Positions 17,739-27,008 of a stretch of 64,000 bases of DNA are shown piece by piece (position 1 is the stretch's first letter; every line of letters starts with the position of its first letter). Source of the DNA: Holophagales bacterium (lineage in GTDB: Bacteria > Acidobacteriota > Thermoanaerobaculia > UBA5066); the NCBI GenBank assembly GCA_016716705.1, contig JADJVF010000002.1, positions 62,001 to 126,000 of the forward strand, written 5' to 3'. The notes under the pieces were generated by a model. The model made no database searches. It was given only the letters and a program-made list of their open reading frames with translations, and was not told the DNA's origin. Made by a program: the position numbers and the translations under genes.

Positions 17739-18923
17739 ATGAAGCGGGACTTTGTTTTCAAAGCGTCTACATTCCTCCTCGCCGGAACCCTCGGCGGGTT
17801 GCTCCTCACCCAGGCAGCCTGCAAGAAGAGCGGACCCGACCTCAAGATCGGCGTGATCGCGGAGCTGACCGGCGACATCCCCGCGGTCGGAGACTCCTGC
17901 AAGAAGGCCGCGGAGCTCGCGGTCGCCGAGATCAACGACGCCGGCGGCGTCGAGGTCGCCGGAACGAAGCACCTCCTGCGCCTCGTCATCGAGGACAGCG
18001 AGGGGCAGGCCCAGCCGGCCGCCGACGCGGCCAAGCGCCTCATCGAGCAGGAACAGGTCCTCGCGATCGTCGGCCCGAGCGCCAGCCTCGGCGCCGTCCC
18101 CGCCGCGCAGGTGGCGGAGGAGGGGAAGACCCTCCTCATCACGCCCTGGGGATCAGCCCCCCGGGTGACGCTGGACGACACCGGCGCCGTGCGGAAGTGG
18201 GTCTACCGGACGTGCTTCACAGACCCGGTCCAGGTTGCGGCCCTCGCGAAGTTCGCGTCGGGCTACATCAAGGCGACGAAGGTGGCCATTCTCTTCAACT
18301 CCTCGTCCGAGGCGCCCAAGAGCCAGGCCGAGCTGATGAAGAAAGCGATCGAAGCGCGCTCCGGGCAGGTCGTCGCCTTCGAGAGCTACGCCGCCGGGGA
18401 GAAGGACCTCTCCGCACAGTGGAAGAAGATCGCGGACGCCGCGCCCGACCTCGTCTTCCTCCCGAGCTACTACAGCGAGGTGCCCGAGCAGATCAAGCAG
18501 GCTCGCGCCGCCGGGGTGAAGGCGCCGTTCCTCGGGAGCGATGTGTGGGGGAACCCGGAGCTCCTCAAGAACGCGCCCGAGGTCGAGGGGGCGTACTTCG
18601 GCGCCCACTACAACCCTGACGCCATGGAGGACAAGGTCGGCATCTTCCGCGCCGCCTTCGAGCATCGATACAACAAGGCGGTGCCGGACGACGGCGCCGC
18701 CCTGACCTACGACACGATGATGCTGCTGAAGACCGCGCTGCAGTCGGCCACCGGCCACGACCGCGAGGCCGTGCGGGAGGCCTTCTCGAAGATCACGTCG
18801 TTCGACGGCGTCACCGGAAAGATCGTCTTCAAGGGCGGCTCTCACGACCCGGTGAAGAGCGTCGTGCTGAAGCAGTTCAAGGGCGGGAAGTCCACCTTCG
18901 TCACCAGTATCGACCCCGATTGA
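17739..18923 (+). CDS. Branched-chain amino-acid-type ABC transporter substrate-binding lipoprotein
   Basis: A 394-residue protein with a lipoprotein signal (LLLTQAAC, Cys at residue 28) followed by a type I periplasmic binding fold: LKIGVIAELTGDIPAVGDSCKKAAELAV, then VIEDSEGQ and VGPSASLGAVPAAQV. This is the LivJ/LivK (PF13458) family, which binds branched-chain or other amino acids, urea or aromatic acids. No permease or ATPase genes are adjacent, so the partner transporter is elsewhere and the ligand is unknown. Transcription is probably leaderless. Confidence 0.9.
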   Translation: MKRDFVFKASTFLLAGTLGGLLLTQAACKKSGPDLKIGVIAELTGDIPAVGDSCKKAAELAVAEINDAGGVEVAGTKHLLRLVIEDSEGQAQPAADAAKRLIEQEQVLAIVGPSASLGAVPAAQVAEEGKTLLITPWGSAPRVTLDDTGAVRKWVYRTCFTDPVQVAALAKFASGYIKATKVAILFNSSSEAPKSQAELMKKAIEARSGQVVAFESYAAGEKDLSAQWKKIADAAPDLVFLPSYYSEVPEQIKQARAAGVKAPFLGSDVWGNPELLKNAPEVEGAYFGAHYNPDAMEDKVGIFRAAFEHRYNKAVPDDGAALTYDTMMLLKTALQSATGHDREAVREAFSKITSFDGVTGKIVFKGGSHDPVKSVVLKQFKGGKSTFVTSIDPD

Positions 18924-18938
18924 CCCTCGGCCGCTCGG

Positions 18939-19943
18939 GTGAAGTACACGACCCTCGGCCGGACCGGCCTCGTCGTCTCGCGGCTGGCGCTGGGCTGCAT
19001 GAGCTACGGCGACCCGAAGTGGCGGCCGTGGGTCCTGCCTGAATGCGAGGCGCGCCCGTTCTTCCGGCGCGCCCTCGAGGCGGGGATCAACCTCTTCGAC
19101 ACGGCCGACATGTACTCGCTGGGCGTGAGCGAGGAGGTCACCGGCCGCCTGCTCGCCGAGATGGGCCGCCGCGAGGAGCTCGTCATCGCCACGAAGGTCC
19201 ACTTCCCCATGGGCTCCGGCCCGAACATGGGGGGGCTCTCGAGGAAGCACGTCGTCCAGGCGTGCGAGGCGAGCCTGAAGCGGCTCGGCGTCGAGACGAT
19301 CGACCTCTACCAGATCCACCGGTTCGACCCGTCGACGCCGCTGGCGGAAACGCTGGAGGCGCTCGATCTCCTCGTCCGGCAGGGCAAGGTCCGGTACCTC
19401 GGCGCCAGCTCGGGCGAGGCGTGGCGATTCCAGAAGGCGCTCGCGACGGCCGACCGGACAGGTCTGGCGCGATTCGTCTCCATGCAGAACCACTACAACC
19501 TCCTCTACCGCGAGGAGGAGCGCGAGATGCTCCCCCTCTGCATCGAGGAGGGAATCGGCGTCCTCCCCTGGTCGCCACTGGCGCGCGGTCTCCTCGCCGG
19601 GACGCGTGCGACGCCCGCCGACCGCGAGGCGACGCCTCGCGCCGCCTCCGACGACTACGCGCGGCAGCTCTACGACCATCCGGCGGACGCAGAGGTCCTC
19701 GCGGCGACCCGCGAGGTCGCCGCGGCGCGGGGCGTCCCGATGGCCCGGGTCGCCCTCGCGTGGCTCCTCTCGCGGCCAGGCGTGACGGCGCCGATCGTCG
19801 GGGCGACGAAGCCGGCTCACCTCGAGGAGGCTCTGGCCGCGCTGGACCTCGCGCTGACCGCGGAAGAGGCCGCCGCGCTCGAGGCCCCCTACCGCCCCCA
19901 CGCCGTCCGCGGCTTCGCCGGCCCCGCCCCCGCTGCCCGCTGA
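18939..19943 (+). CDS. Aldo/keto reductase
   Basis: A 334-residue NADPH-dependent (beta/alpha)8 oxidoreductase starting at GTG, 16 nt after the preceding stop. The catalytic tetrad is visible: Asp and Tyr in NLFDTADMYSLG, Lys in VIATKVH, His in DLYQIHRFDP. The C-terminal cofactor region is VGATKPAHLEEALAAL. The substrate is unknown; AKR members in such positions usually reduce aldehydes. Confidence 0.92.
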   Translation: MKYTTLGRTGLVVSRLALGCMSYGDPKWRPWVLPECEARPFFRRALEAGINLFDTADMYSLGVSEEVTGRLLAEMGRREELVIATKVHFPMGSGPNMGGLSRKHVVQACEASLKRLGVETIDLYQIHRFDPSTPLAETLEALDLLVRQGKVRYLGASSGEAWRFQKALATADRTGLARFVSMQNHYNLLYREEEREMLPLCIEEGIGVLPWSPLARGLLAGTRATPADREATPRAASDDYARQLYDHPADAEVLAATREVAAARGVPMARVALAWLLSRPGVTAPIVGATKPAHLEEALAALDLALTAEEAAALEAPYRPHAVRGFAGPAPAAR

Positions 19944-19989
19944 CGCCGGGTGCGGCCTATCATCCCGAGCGTTCCCTGGAGGAAGCCCC

Positions 19990-20904
19990 ATGAAAGTCTT
20001 CGTCACCGGAGCCACCGGTTTCATCGGTTCAGCAGTCGCCGCCGCCTTCGCACGCGCGGGGCACGAAACGTACGGACTCGTCCGGACCCCCGGAAAGGAA
20101 CGCCTCCTCGAGGCCGCCGAGGTCGTTCCGGTGTTCGGGACGATGGAAGAGCCCGACGGCTGGCGTCCGGCCGCCGAACGCTGCTCGGTCCTCGTCCACT
20201 GCGCGGTCGAGTACTCCGAGAAGTCCTGGGACCTCCACCGCGCCGCCCTCGGCGCCCTGCGGGATGCCGGGCGCGACCGGATCGGGCGGGTCCTCCTCTC
20301 CACGAGCGGAGTCTGGGTCTACGGTGACACCGGTGACGGTGCCATCGACGAGTCGGCGCCCCTCGACCCGCCCACGTTCGTGGCGCCTCGACCGGCCGTC
20401 GACGCGGCCGTCCTCTCGTGGAACGGCGGCGGATTCCGGACGCTCGTGATCCGGCCCGGGTGCGTCTACGGCGGCCCGGGGAGCCTCACGGCGTCCTGGT
20501 TCGAGAGCGCCGGGAAGGGCGGAGCCGCCCGCGTCGTCGGCGACGGGACGAATCGCTGGGCGATGGTCCACCGGGATGATCTGGCCGAGCTGTACGTGAG
20601 AGCCGCGGAGTCCGGCCTCGGCGGCGAGGTGCTCAACGCGACCGACCGGAGCCGCGCCACCGTCAACGAGTGCGCCGTGGCGGCCAGCCTGGCGGCCGGC
20701 GCCGACGGGCGCGTCGAGCACGTCCCGGTGGAGCAGGCCGTCGCGGCGATGGGCCCCTTCGCCACCTGCCTCGCGCTCAACCAGCACGTCGATTCCTGGA
20801 AGGCGGTCCACCGGCTCGGCTGGACCGTGCGTCACGGAGGCTTCGTCGACGCGGCGCCGCGTCTCTACGCCTCGTGGAAGGCCGCGCGGACAGAGACCGC
20901 GTGA
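19990..20904 (+). CDS. NAD-dependent epimerase/dehydratase-like protein, catalytic YxxxK not found
   Basis: A 304-residue Rossmann protein with ATG after a GGAGGAAG Shine-Dalgarno and a TATCAT -10 candidate at 19958-19963. It begins MKVFVTGATGFIGSAVA, the glycine-rich NAD(P) motif of extended short-chain dehydrogenases. STSGVWVYGD and VIRPGCVYGGPG are typical. The position where the catalytic Tyr-x-x-x-Lys is expected reads PRPAVDAAVLSW, so it may bind NAD(P) without classical catalysis, or use another mechanism. Confidence 0.85.
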   Translation: MKVFVTGATGFIGSAVAAAFARAGHETYGLVRTPGKERLLEAAEVVPVFGTMEEPDGWRPAAERCSVLVHCAVEYSEKSWDLHRAALGALRDAGRDRIGRVLLSTSGVWVYGDTGDGAIDESAPLDPPTFVAPRPAVDAAVLSWNGGGFRTLVIRPGCVYGGPGSLTASWFESAGKGGAARVVGDGTNRWAMVHRDDLAELYVRAAESGLGGEVLNATDRSRATVNECAVAASLAAGADGRVEHVPVEQAVAAMGPFATCLALNQHVDSWKAVHRLGWTVRHGGFVDAAPRLYASWKAARTETA

Positions 20905-21074
20905 GCGCCCCGGCGAACGTCCACGGCGGCGAGATCGTCGCCGAGCCGAAGGCGATGGGGTCCGCCCGGAACTCCGTCTTGCGCGATCCGGCCGGCGCCT
21001 CCTCCGCCGTGCGGCAGAAGAGGAACTGATCCGGGCGTCGGCCGCCGGCGTCATCCGCGAAGCCGGTTAGCCCG

Positions 21075-21080
21075 TACAAT
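21075..21080 (+). promoter_or_regulatory. -10 element TACAAT for the kinase gene
   Basis: TACAAT lies 18 nt before the TTG start at 21099, giving a predicted leader of about 10 nt. No clear -35 is visible. An ATG at 21080 is in a frame that closes after seven codons. Confidence 0.4.
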
Positions 21081-21098
21081 GCGCCGAACGGTTCCGAT

Positions 21099-23033
21099 TT
21101 GAGCGTCCTTCTCAGGCCCCCCGAATTCGACCACTTCTCTGTCTCCCGCGTCCTCGGAGAGGGCGGGATGGGGATCGTCTTCCTCGCGGAGGATCGCCGC
21201 ACACACCTCCCGGTCGCCGTGAAGGTGATGTCGCGGAGCCTCTCGGACCCCGAGCTCCAGGCGCGGTTCATGAAGGAGAACCAGATCCTGGCCTCGCTGA
21301 ACCACCGGAACATCGTCCGGTGCTACGAGATCACCCGGTCGCGGGAGGGGCTCCCGACGATCGTCATGGAGTACGTGAAGGCGGTCGACTTCGGCGCCTT
21401 CGAGGGAAGGCCGTTCCCCGAGCTCATCCCTCTCATGGTGCAGGCCGCGATGGGCCTCGCCTACCTCAAGGAACGGAACATCCTCCACCGCGACCTCTCC
21501 CCGAACAACATCATGGTCACCCTCCAGGACGAGCGCCGGCTCGTGAAGATCCTCGACTTCGGCGTGGCGAAGATCCTCCAGGAGGGAAGCGGCGGCGAGC
21601 TGACGCAGACGGGCGAGTTCCTCGGCAAGCTCGCCTACGCCTCGCACGAGCTGCTGACGTTCGGCCAGATCGACTTCCGGAGCGACATCTATTCCCTCGG
21701 CGTCATCTTCTTCCGCCTCCTGACGAAGCGCCGTCCGATCAATGTCCAGAACTCGAGGAACTACCTCGAGTGGGTCATGGCGCAGGAGAACCGCGCACCG
21801 TTCGACTTCTCGGCTCCCGAAGGAAACCCGCCGATCCCCTCGACGCTCCAGGCGCTCGTCACGAAGATGCTCGCCAAGAAGTCCGACGACCGGCCCCAGG
21901 GCTACGAGGAGATCATCGATGCCCTCGTCGCGGCGCAGCGTCAGGCGGAGGAGGCGGGCCTCATGCCGGATCCCGAGTCCGTCTCGACGCTCCCCTCCAC
22001 GGAGACGCCGAAGTCCCTCTCGGGCTCCGCGGGCTCGCCGGGCGGACCGGGCATGACGCCTTCGCCCTCCGGCAGCAGACCCGGAGGAGCAACGGCCGCG
22101 ACCGGACTCGTCGACGACGGCGCCTACCCGTTCACGGAGGCGGAGACGAAGGCCCCTTCTGCCGCGTCGCGCCTGGGCACCGACGCGATGAGGGCGGTCG
22201 CCTCAGGGGGGAGCCCGGCGCCCCCGATCGCCAGGAGCGCACCCTCCGCCCCGGCCTCCCAGGTTCCCGACTGGCTCGAGCAGGCCGGGTACGACGAGCA
22301 GATCCAGGTCATGAACGAGAGCCGGCAGGGGATTTCCCGGTCCCCGGTACACCCGGTGTTCGGCGGCGAGACCCGCTCGCGGTCCGTGAAGCGCGATACG
22401 GAGTCGATCCGCACGAGGCAGCGAGCGGAGGCCAGGCGGAAGCGCAAGGTCGTCTTCATCACCCTCTTCGTCCTGTCGCTCCTCGGCGGCGGGGCGTGGG
22501 CCGGGTGGGAGTTCTACGTCAAGCCGAACCTCCCGTCCTCCTCGGCGGCGACGCTCGATCCCGCTCCCCCTATTCCGCCCGTTGCCTCCGGTTCTCTCCC
22601 GTCCGGGTCCGGGGCCGAGGCCACGCTTCCCACTCCCGTACCCGAGCCGAAGAGGCCGGTCAGCCGGTCCGCGAAACTCGGCCCGGAGGAACGGCGCCTC
22701 CTCGACTCGAACGTCCGCGGGTTCTTCCAAACCGCCGACCGACAGGGCCTCAACGTGGTCGTCAGCTTCAAGCAGCCCGTGAACCTGTCCGGCATCCAGA
22801 GCGCGCGGATCGTCGGTGCGGCCGACGGATCCGGTCAGCCGCTGACGGCTCTCTCCGGCGTCGAGGCCGAGATTCGCCTCACGGATGACCCGACCGGCGC
22901 CATGCGGGTCCGCCTCTTCGTCCGTGGAGACGCGGCAGCCGAAACCTCGGCCTCGCTCCGGTCGATCGTCGTTCAGATCGGTCCCGCGACGATCCGGGCG
23001 AAGTACGACAAGGAGCTCTTCTCCTCGAGATAG
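21099..23033 (+). CDS. Membrane-anchored Ser/Thr protein kinase
   Basis: A 644-residue Hanks-type kinase starting at TTG. The kinase domain occupies residues ~8-285: P-loop LGEGGMGIVFLAE, ATP-binding Lys in VAVKVMSRS, catalytic loop ILHRDLSPNNIMV (Ser in place of the usual Lys after HRDL), and DFG in KILDFGVAKIL. A Pro/Ser/Ala-rich linker follows. A single transmembrane helix lies at ~448-471 (VVFITLFVLSLLGGGAWAGW). After another proline-rich stretch there is a C-terminal extracytoplasmic domain of about 120 residues of unknown type. This is the PknB-like inside-kinase, outside-sensor plan. The GNAT gene follows 15 nt later. Confidence 0.93.
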   Translation: MSVLLRPPEFDHFSVSRVLGEGGMGIVFLAEDRRTHLPVAVKVMSRSLSDPELQARFMKENQILASLNHRNIVRCYEITRSREGLPTIVMEYVKAVDFGAFEGRPFPELIPLMVQAAMGLAYLKERNILHRDLSPNNIMVTLQDERRLVKILDFGVAKILQEGSGGELTQTGEFLGKLAYASHELLTFGQIDFRSDIYSLGVIFFRLLTKRRPINVQNSRNYLEWVMAQENRAPFDFSAPEGNPPIPSTLQALVTKMLAKKSDDRPQGYEEIIDALVAAQRQAEEAGLMPDPESVSTLPSTETPKSLSGSAGSPGGPGMTPSPSGSRPGGATAATGLVDDGAYPFTEAETKAPSAASRLGTDAMRAVASGGSPAPPIARSAPSAPASQVPDWLEQAGYDEQIQVMNESRQGISRSPVHPVFGGETRSRSVKRDTESIRTRQRAEARRKRKVVFITLFVLSLLGGGAWAGWEFYVKPNLPSSSAATLDPAPPIPPVASGSLPSGSGAEATLPTPVPEPKRPVSRSAKLGPEERRLLDSNVRGFFQTADRQGLNVVVSFKQPVNLSGIQSARIVGAADGSGQPLTALSGVEAEIRLTDDPTGAMRVRLFVRGDAAAETSASLRSIVVQIGPATIRAKYDKELFSSR

Positions 23034-23048
23034 GGAGAGGCCCGGCCT

Positions 23049-23516
23049 TTGCGCGTCTCCTTCCGCGCCGCTTCGGTCGCCGACGAACGGACCTTCCTCC
23101 CGATGATGGAAGCTCTCTGGGCCCACGAGGGGATCCCCTTCGACGCGGCCGCGATACGAGAGGCGCTCGGCGTCCTCTTTTCCGACCCCGGCCTCGGACG
23201 TGTCTGGCTCACTCTCGTCGAGGACGCGGTCGCCGGCTACGCGATGGGGACCTGGGGCTTCAGCACCGAGCAGGGTGGGCGTTTTCTCCTCCTCGACGAG
23301 CTCTTCGTCCTGCCGGAGTTCCGGGGAAAGGGCGTTGCGGCCGCGACCCTCGCGTTCGTCGAACAGGAGACGAAACGAGAGGGCGCGGGCGCCGTCCGGA
23401 TCGAGGTCTCGGTGGAGAACGCGCCGGCCCGGGAGCTCTACCGCGCAGCCGGGTACGTCGACCCGCGTCGCCTGTTCCTCTCGAAGAGGCTCGCCTTTCA
23501 CGAGGGACCGGCCTGA
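23049..23516 (+). CDS. GNAT-family N-acetyltransferase
   Basis: A 155-residue protein starting at TTG, directly downstream of the kinase gene. LLLDELFVLPEFRGKGVAAATLAFVEQE is the acetyl-CoA-binding motif A (R/Q-x-x-G-x-G/A), and ENAPARELYRAAGYVDPRRLFLSK is the C-terminal GNAT signature. The acceptor is unknown. Confidence 0.88.
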   Translation: MRVSFRAASVADERTFLPMMEALWAHEGIPFDAAAIREALGVLFSDPGLGRVWLTLVEDAVAGYAMGTWGFSTEQGGRFLLLDELFVLPEFRGKGVAAATLAFVEQETKREGAGAVRIEVSVENAPARELYRAAGYVDPRRLFLSKRLAFHEGPA

Positions 23517-23574
23517 CGCCTGCCACCCGCGAAGCGGGCCGGCCCTACACTTCCCCCGAGGGACGTTCGAGACC

Positions 23575-25242
23575 GTGCCGCTCCGCCGCATAGAGATCGA
23601 GGGCTTCCGCGGGATCCGGCGCATGACGCTGGAGCTGGACGACACGACGGCCCTGATCGGCGAGAACTCCTGCGGGAAGACGAGCGTCCTCGACGCGCTC
23701 GAGCTCGCGCTCGCCCACCGGGCGACGGTTCCGTTCTTCGGGCCGCTCGACTTCCACGTCCCGAACGCTCCCGGCGCCGCACCCGTCGAGAGGATCTCGC
23801 TGAGCTTCACCTTCCTCGAGAGCGATCGGCACGAGGTCGTCGCCGAGATCGCCGCGACGCGAACGCCGGACGGTTCGCCGGCGCGGGCCATCCCGCGCCT
23901 CGTCGACCGGGAGGGACGCGAGCTCCATCCCGGGGATCCGGCCGCGTTCGAAGCATTCCGGCGCCGGCACCCGGTCCTGCGCGTCCGTTTCGGCCGTCCC
24001 GCCCGGCCCGCCCCGGCTGAAGGCCCGGGGCCGGCGGCTGCGCCTTCGGCATTCCCGGGCTACGACGCCCGCGGGCAGGCCGACACGACTTCGGCGGTGG
24101 AAGGCGAGGTGACGAAGAGGCTCCGCCGCACCGTCGAGAGCGCCTACCGGAAGTTCTCCGGATCGTGGCGCCCGCATCCGGAGGAGCTGCGCGAGCCGAT
24201 CGAGGCGGCGCGGGCGCTGGCAGAACGCTGGAGCGAGCGTCTCCAGCGGCCGGACCGCGCCCCGGGACGCGCCACGGAAGTCCTCGCGGAGACGCCCGTC
24301 TCCCTCGGCGCGACCGACCCGCTCCGCGCCGAGGCGCGCGAGGGAACGGGGACGCAGAGCCTCGCGCTCCTGATGCTCCTCGGGGCCGTCCTCGAGGCCG
24401 AGAACGGGTCGCCCGTCGACAGCGGCGCCGAGTCGCTCGTCCTGATCGAGGAGGCCGAGGCGCACCTCCATCCCATCCTGGCCACCCGCATCTTCCGGCT
24501 CATCGACCGGGTGCCGGGACAGAAGGTGCTCACGACGAACTCCGGGGACCTTCTCGCCTCCGTTCCCCTCCACGCGATCCGCCGGATCGTGCGCAGCGCC
24601 GCGGGGGTCACCGTCCACGGCCTGCGAGACGACGCCCTCACCGTCGACGAGATGCGGCGAATCGGCTACCACATCCGCGTCAATCGGGCCTCTTCCGTCT
24701 TCGCGCGCTGCTGGCTTCTCGTCGAGGGAGAGACCGAGTCGTGGCTCCTTCCCGAAGTCGCCCGGCTCGTGGGCTTCGACTTTCCGGCCGAGGGGATCCG
24801 GTGCGTCGAGTACGCCCAGTGCGGAATCGCGCCTCTCGTGAAGATGGCGCGCGGGCTCGGCATCCAGTGGCACCTCCTGGCCGACGGAGACGACGCCGGA
24901 CGGCACTACGTCCGCGCCGCCCGGTCGTTCCTCGCCGGGGAGCCCGACCGGGAGCGGGTGACGGGCTTCCGGGAGCGGGACGTGGAGCACTACCTGTGGG
25001 GCTCCGGCTACGCCCACGTCTACCGGGCCGCCGCGGCGAAGGCCGGGGTCCTCCCCTCGCTCTTCGGACGCCGGCGGGTTCCCCCCGGCGCCATCATCGA
25101 CCGCGCACTGAAGGCCCACGGCAAGCCCCGCATGGCTCTCGAGGTCGCCGAGGCGATGTCGGCTTCCGGATCTCCGGGCGTTCCCCGGCTCCTCGCCTCC
25201 GTCGTCGAGAAGGTCGTCCGGATGGCGCGGTTCGGGAACTGA
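23575..25242 (+). CDS. OLD-family ATP-dependent nuclease-like protein (YbjD type)
   Basis: A 555-residue protein starting at GTG, close to the length of E. coli YbjD. The N-terminal ABC-type ATPase has Walker A ALIGENSCGKTSVLDAL, with signature and Walker B regions around SLVLIEEAEAHLHPILATR. The C-terminal Toprim region includes WLLVEGETESWLLPEVARLVG (catalytic Glu) and HLLADGDDAGRHYV (the DxD acidic pair). OLD-family enzymes are DNases or phage-defence-related nucleases. No partner such as a UvrD-like GajB helicase is adjacent, so a housekeeping or repair role is as likely as defence. Confidence 0.88.
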   Translation: MPLRRIEIEGFRGIRRMTLELDDTTALIGENSCGKTSVLDALELALAHRATVPFFGPLDFHVPNAPGAAPVERISLSFTFLESDRHEVVAEIAATRTPDGSPARAIPRLVDREGRELHPGDPAAFEAFRRRHPVLRVRFGRPARPAPAEGPGPAAAPSAFPGYDARGQADTTSAVEGEVTKRLRRTVESAYRKFSGSWRPHPEELREPIEAARALAERWSERLQRPDRAPGRATEVLAETPVSLGATDPLRAEAREGTGTQSLALLMLLGAVLEAENGSPVDSGAESLVLIEEAEAHLHPILATRIFRLIDRVPGQKVLTTNSGDLLASVPLHAIRRIVRSAAGVTVHGLRDDALTVDEMRRIGYHIRVNRASSVFARCWLLVEGETESWLLPEVARLVGFDFPAEGIRCVEYAQCGIAPLVKMARGLGIQWHLLADGDDAGRHYVRAARSFLAGEPDRERVTGFRERDVEHYLWGSGYAHVYRAAAAKAGVLPSLFGRRRVPPGAIIDRALKAHGKPRMALEVAEAMSASGSPGVPRLLASVVEKVVRMARFGN

Positions 25243-25248
25243 GGCGCG

Positions 25249-25944
25249 CTACGCCAGGAGCGGGATCGCGTCCGTGAGCCGTGCGACGTGGACGACCGGG
25301 GCGGGGAGCGCGCCGCGGCCGGGGTTGTAGAGGACCGGAAACCAGCCGGCGGCCCTCGCGCCGAGCACGTCCGTCTCGAAATGGTCGCCGAGGTAGAGCT
25401 TTCGGCGACCGTCCACGCCCTCCTCGCCGCACGCCGCCCGGACGGCGGCGTCGAAAATCGCCCGGGCCGGCTTCATGGCCCCGACCTCCTCGGACAGGAC
25501 GACGTGCCGGACCCACCGCTCGAGCCCGAACCGGGCGATCTTGGCGCGCTGGAGCTCGCGGAAGCCGTTCGAGAGGATGCCCACCTCTCCCAGCTCCGCC
25601 GCGGCGGCGAGGAGCTCCTCGGCCCCGTCGTTCAGCCGCCACGCCCGGCGGTACCGCTCGAGGTAGGCCGCGCCGACCTCCTCCGCGGCCCCCGCGTCGA
25701 GGCCGAAGGAAGAGAGCGGGTCGGCGAAGCGCCGCCGGTGCAGCTCCTCGCGGCCGATCTCGGCCCGCCCGTACGCCGTCCAGAGGCGGACGTTCGCCTG
25801 GCGGTACGCCCCGAGCCATTCCCCGAAGGACAGGGCGCCGAACAGCTCTCCGAACGCCGAGAACGTCTCCCGCTGGGCTCGCGCCTCGGCCCCGGCATGG
25901 TCGAGCAGCGTGTCGTCCAGATCGAAGAAGAGAAGGTTCTTCAC
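25249..25944 (-). CDS. HAD-superfamily hydrolase (YjjG-like)
   Basis: A 231-residue phosphatase starting at GTG. Motif I is FFDLDDTLLDH with the nucleophile Asp, motif II GILSNGFRELQ, motif III VGAMKPARAIF with Lys, and motif IV YLGDHFETDVLGARAAG. The helical cap and overall layout resemble YjjG-type house-cleaning nucleotidases acting on non-canonical pyrimidine nucleotides, though other small phosphates are possible. It is convergent with the OLD-family gene. Confidence 0.88.
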   Translation of the reverse strand: MKNLLFFDLDDTLLDHAGAEARAQRETFSAFGELFGALSFGEWLGAYRQANVRLWTAYGRAEIGREELHRRRFADPLSSFGLDAGAAEEVGAAYLERYRRAWRLNDGAEELLAAAAELGEVGILSNGFRELQRAKIARFGLERWVRHVVLSEEVGAMKPARAIFDAAVRAACGEEGVDGRRKLYLGDHFETDVLGARAAGWFPVLYNPGRGALPAPVVHVARLTDAIPLLA

Positions 25945-25972
25945 CCCGACGATCCTCTCACACCCCCCCGGT

Positions 25973-26000
25973 CGTGCCAGGCGTGCAATCGTGTATTGTT
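25973..26000 (+). repeat. Left inverted repeat of the RAYT locus (REP-like)
   Basis: A 28-nt sequence beginning CGTGCCAGGCGTGCAATCGT matches the reverse complement of 27015-27042 with one mismatch. A shorter direct copy, GCGTGCAATCG, occurs at 26028-26038. Together the repeats bracket the RAYT gene. Confidence 0.8.
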
Positions 26001-26075
26001 GAAGGGAAACACTCCGGACCCTGCCGCGCGTGCAATCGGGAATTCCGCGGAGGCGGTCGCGCTCGCTCCTTGCCG

Positions 26076-27008
26076 TCAGGCCGTGAGCTCCCGCCGAAGC
26101 TCCGCGTAACGTCGCGCCTCTTCCGGATCCTCGGCGAGTCGGCGCTCGAACCGGGTGACGTCACGCGAGATCGTCGACGGGTCGCGCCGGAAGAAGCGGG
26201 CCGTCCTCGCAAGGGAGATCTCGCCGGCGTCGCGCCCGAGGAGGGCACAGAGGCTGCGGACGCGCGAGAGCGACCTCAGCCGTCCCGGCCCGGACAGCTC
26301 GGCGAGCGCGACCCCTTCCCGCTCCGCGACCAGCTGCACGATTGCCTCCAGGGTCAGCGTGCGCCTCACGAGGTCGGACTGGCCCGCCTTCGCGAGCGCC
26401 GCGCGAACGAAGTCGTCGCCCCCGACGACGGCGCCGAGGCGCGCGTCGTCCGGGTCGTAGCGACCCGCAGCCGTCCCGGCGACGAACTCCTGGAACAGGC
26501 GTCGCGCCTTCGGACGGCTACCCGCGAGAAGCGACAACGCCTCGCCCACCGCCAGCCACGGCGGCGCCGATCCGAGATAGGCCCCGTGGCTCGACCAGGC
26601 GAACTCCTCCGGTCGCGCCGCGAGCCTCGCCTTGACCGGGTTCCGGTGGATGTAGCGGACCACCTCGAGCAAGTAGGCGTCCCGCTCGACGAGCAGACCC
26701 TGGAACCGCCCCTGGAAGAGGTGCCCCGAGCGGTCATAGCGACGGTTGAAGTAGAGCGCGTACCGCGAGTGGACGTCGTGCACGACGCGGGAGACGGGGA
26801 CGGACCCGGTCTGCATCGCGAGGTGCACGTGGTTCGGCATCAGGCAGTAGGCGAGGACGCGGGCGTCGTGCTTCCCACAGGCCTCGGCGAGGAGTTCGAG
26901 GTACCGCTCGCGGTCCGCGTCGTCACGGAAGAGGGGGCGGCGCTCGTTTCCTCGCGCGATGACGTGCATGACGGTTCCGGCGGCGTCGAGGCGCGGAGGA
27001 CGTGTCAT
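26076..27008 (-). CDS. REP-associated tyrosine transposase (RAYT, Y1/IS200-like)
   Basis: A 310-residue protein with ATG at 27008. Residues 1-150 form the Y1 HUH nuclease: GTVMHVIARGNERRPLF, CLMPNHVHLAMQ with the His-x-His metal ligands, FQGRFQGLLVE, and YLLEVVRYIHRNPVKARL carrying the catalytic Tyr. The C-terminal region (RSLCALLGRDAGEISLARTA, then FFRRDPSTISRDV) resembles the DnaA C-terminal helix-turn-helix, common in this subgroup. RAYTs act on REP palindromes and are usually domesticated single-copy genes. The flanking repeats and the palindrome at 44.2 kb share its presumed target sequence. Confidence 0.92.
   Translation of the reverse strand: MTRPPRLDAAGTVMHVIARGNERRPLFRDDADRERYLELLAEACGKHDARVLAYCLMPNHVHLAMQTGSVPVSRVVHDVHSRYALYFNRRYDRSGHLFQGRFQGLLVERDAYLLEVVRYIHRNPVKARLAARPEEFAWSSHGAYLGSAPPWLAVGEALSLLAGSRPKARRLFQEFVAGTAAGRYDPDDARLGAVVGGDDFVRAALAKAGQSDLVRRTLTLEAIVQLVAEREGVALAELSGPGRLRSLSRVRSLCALLGRDAGEISLARTARFFRRDPSTISRDVTRFERRLAEDPEEARRYAELRRELTA

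Noticed and set aside
23575..25242. Gabija-like phage defence system
   Set aside because: The OLD-family protein resembles GajA/YbjD, but no GajB-type helicase or other defence gene is adjacent, and the length fits YbjD.
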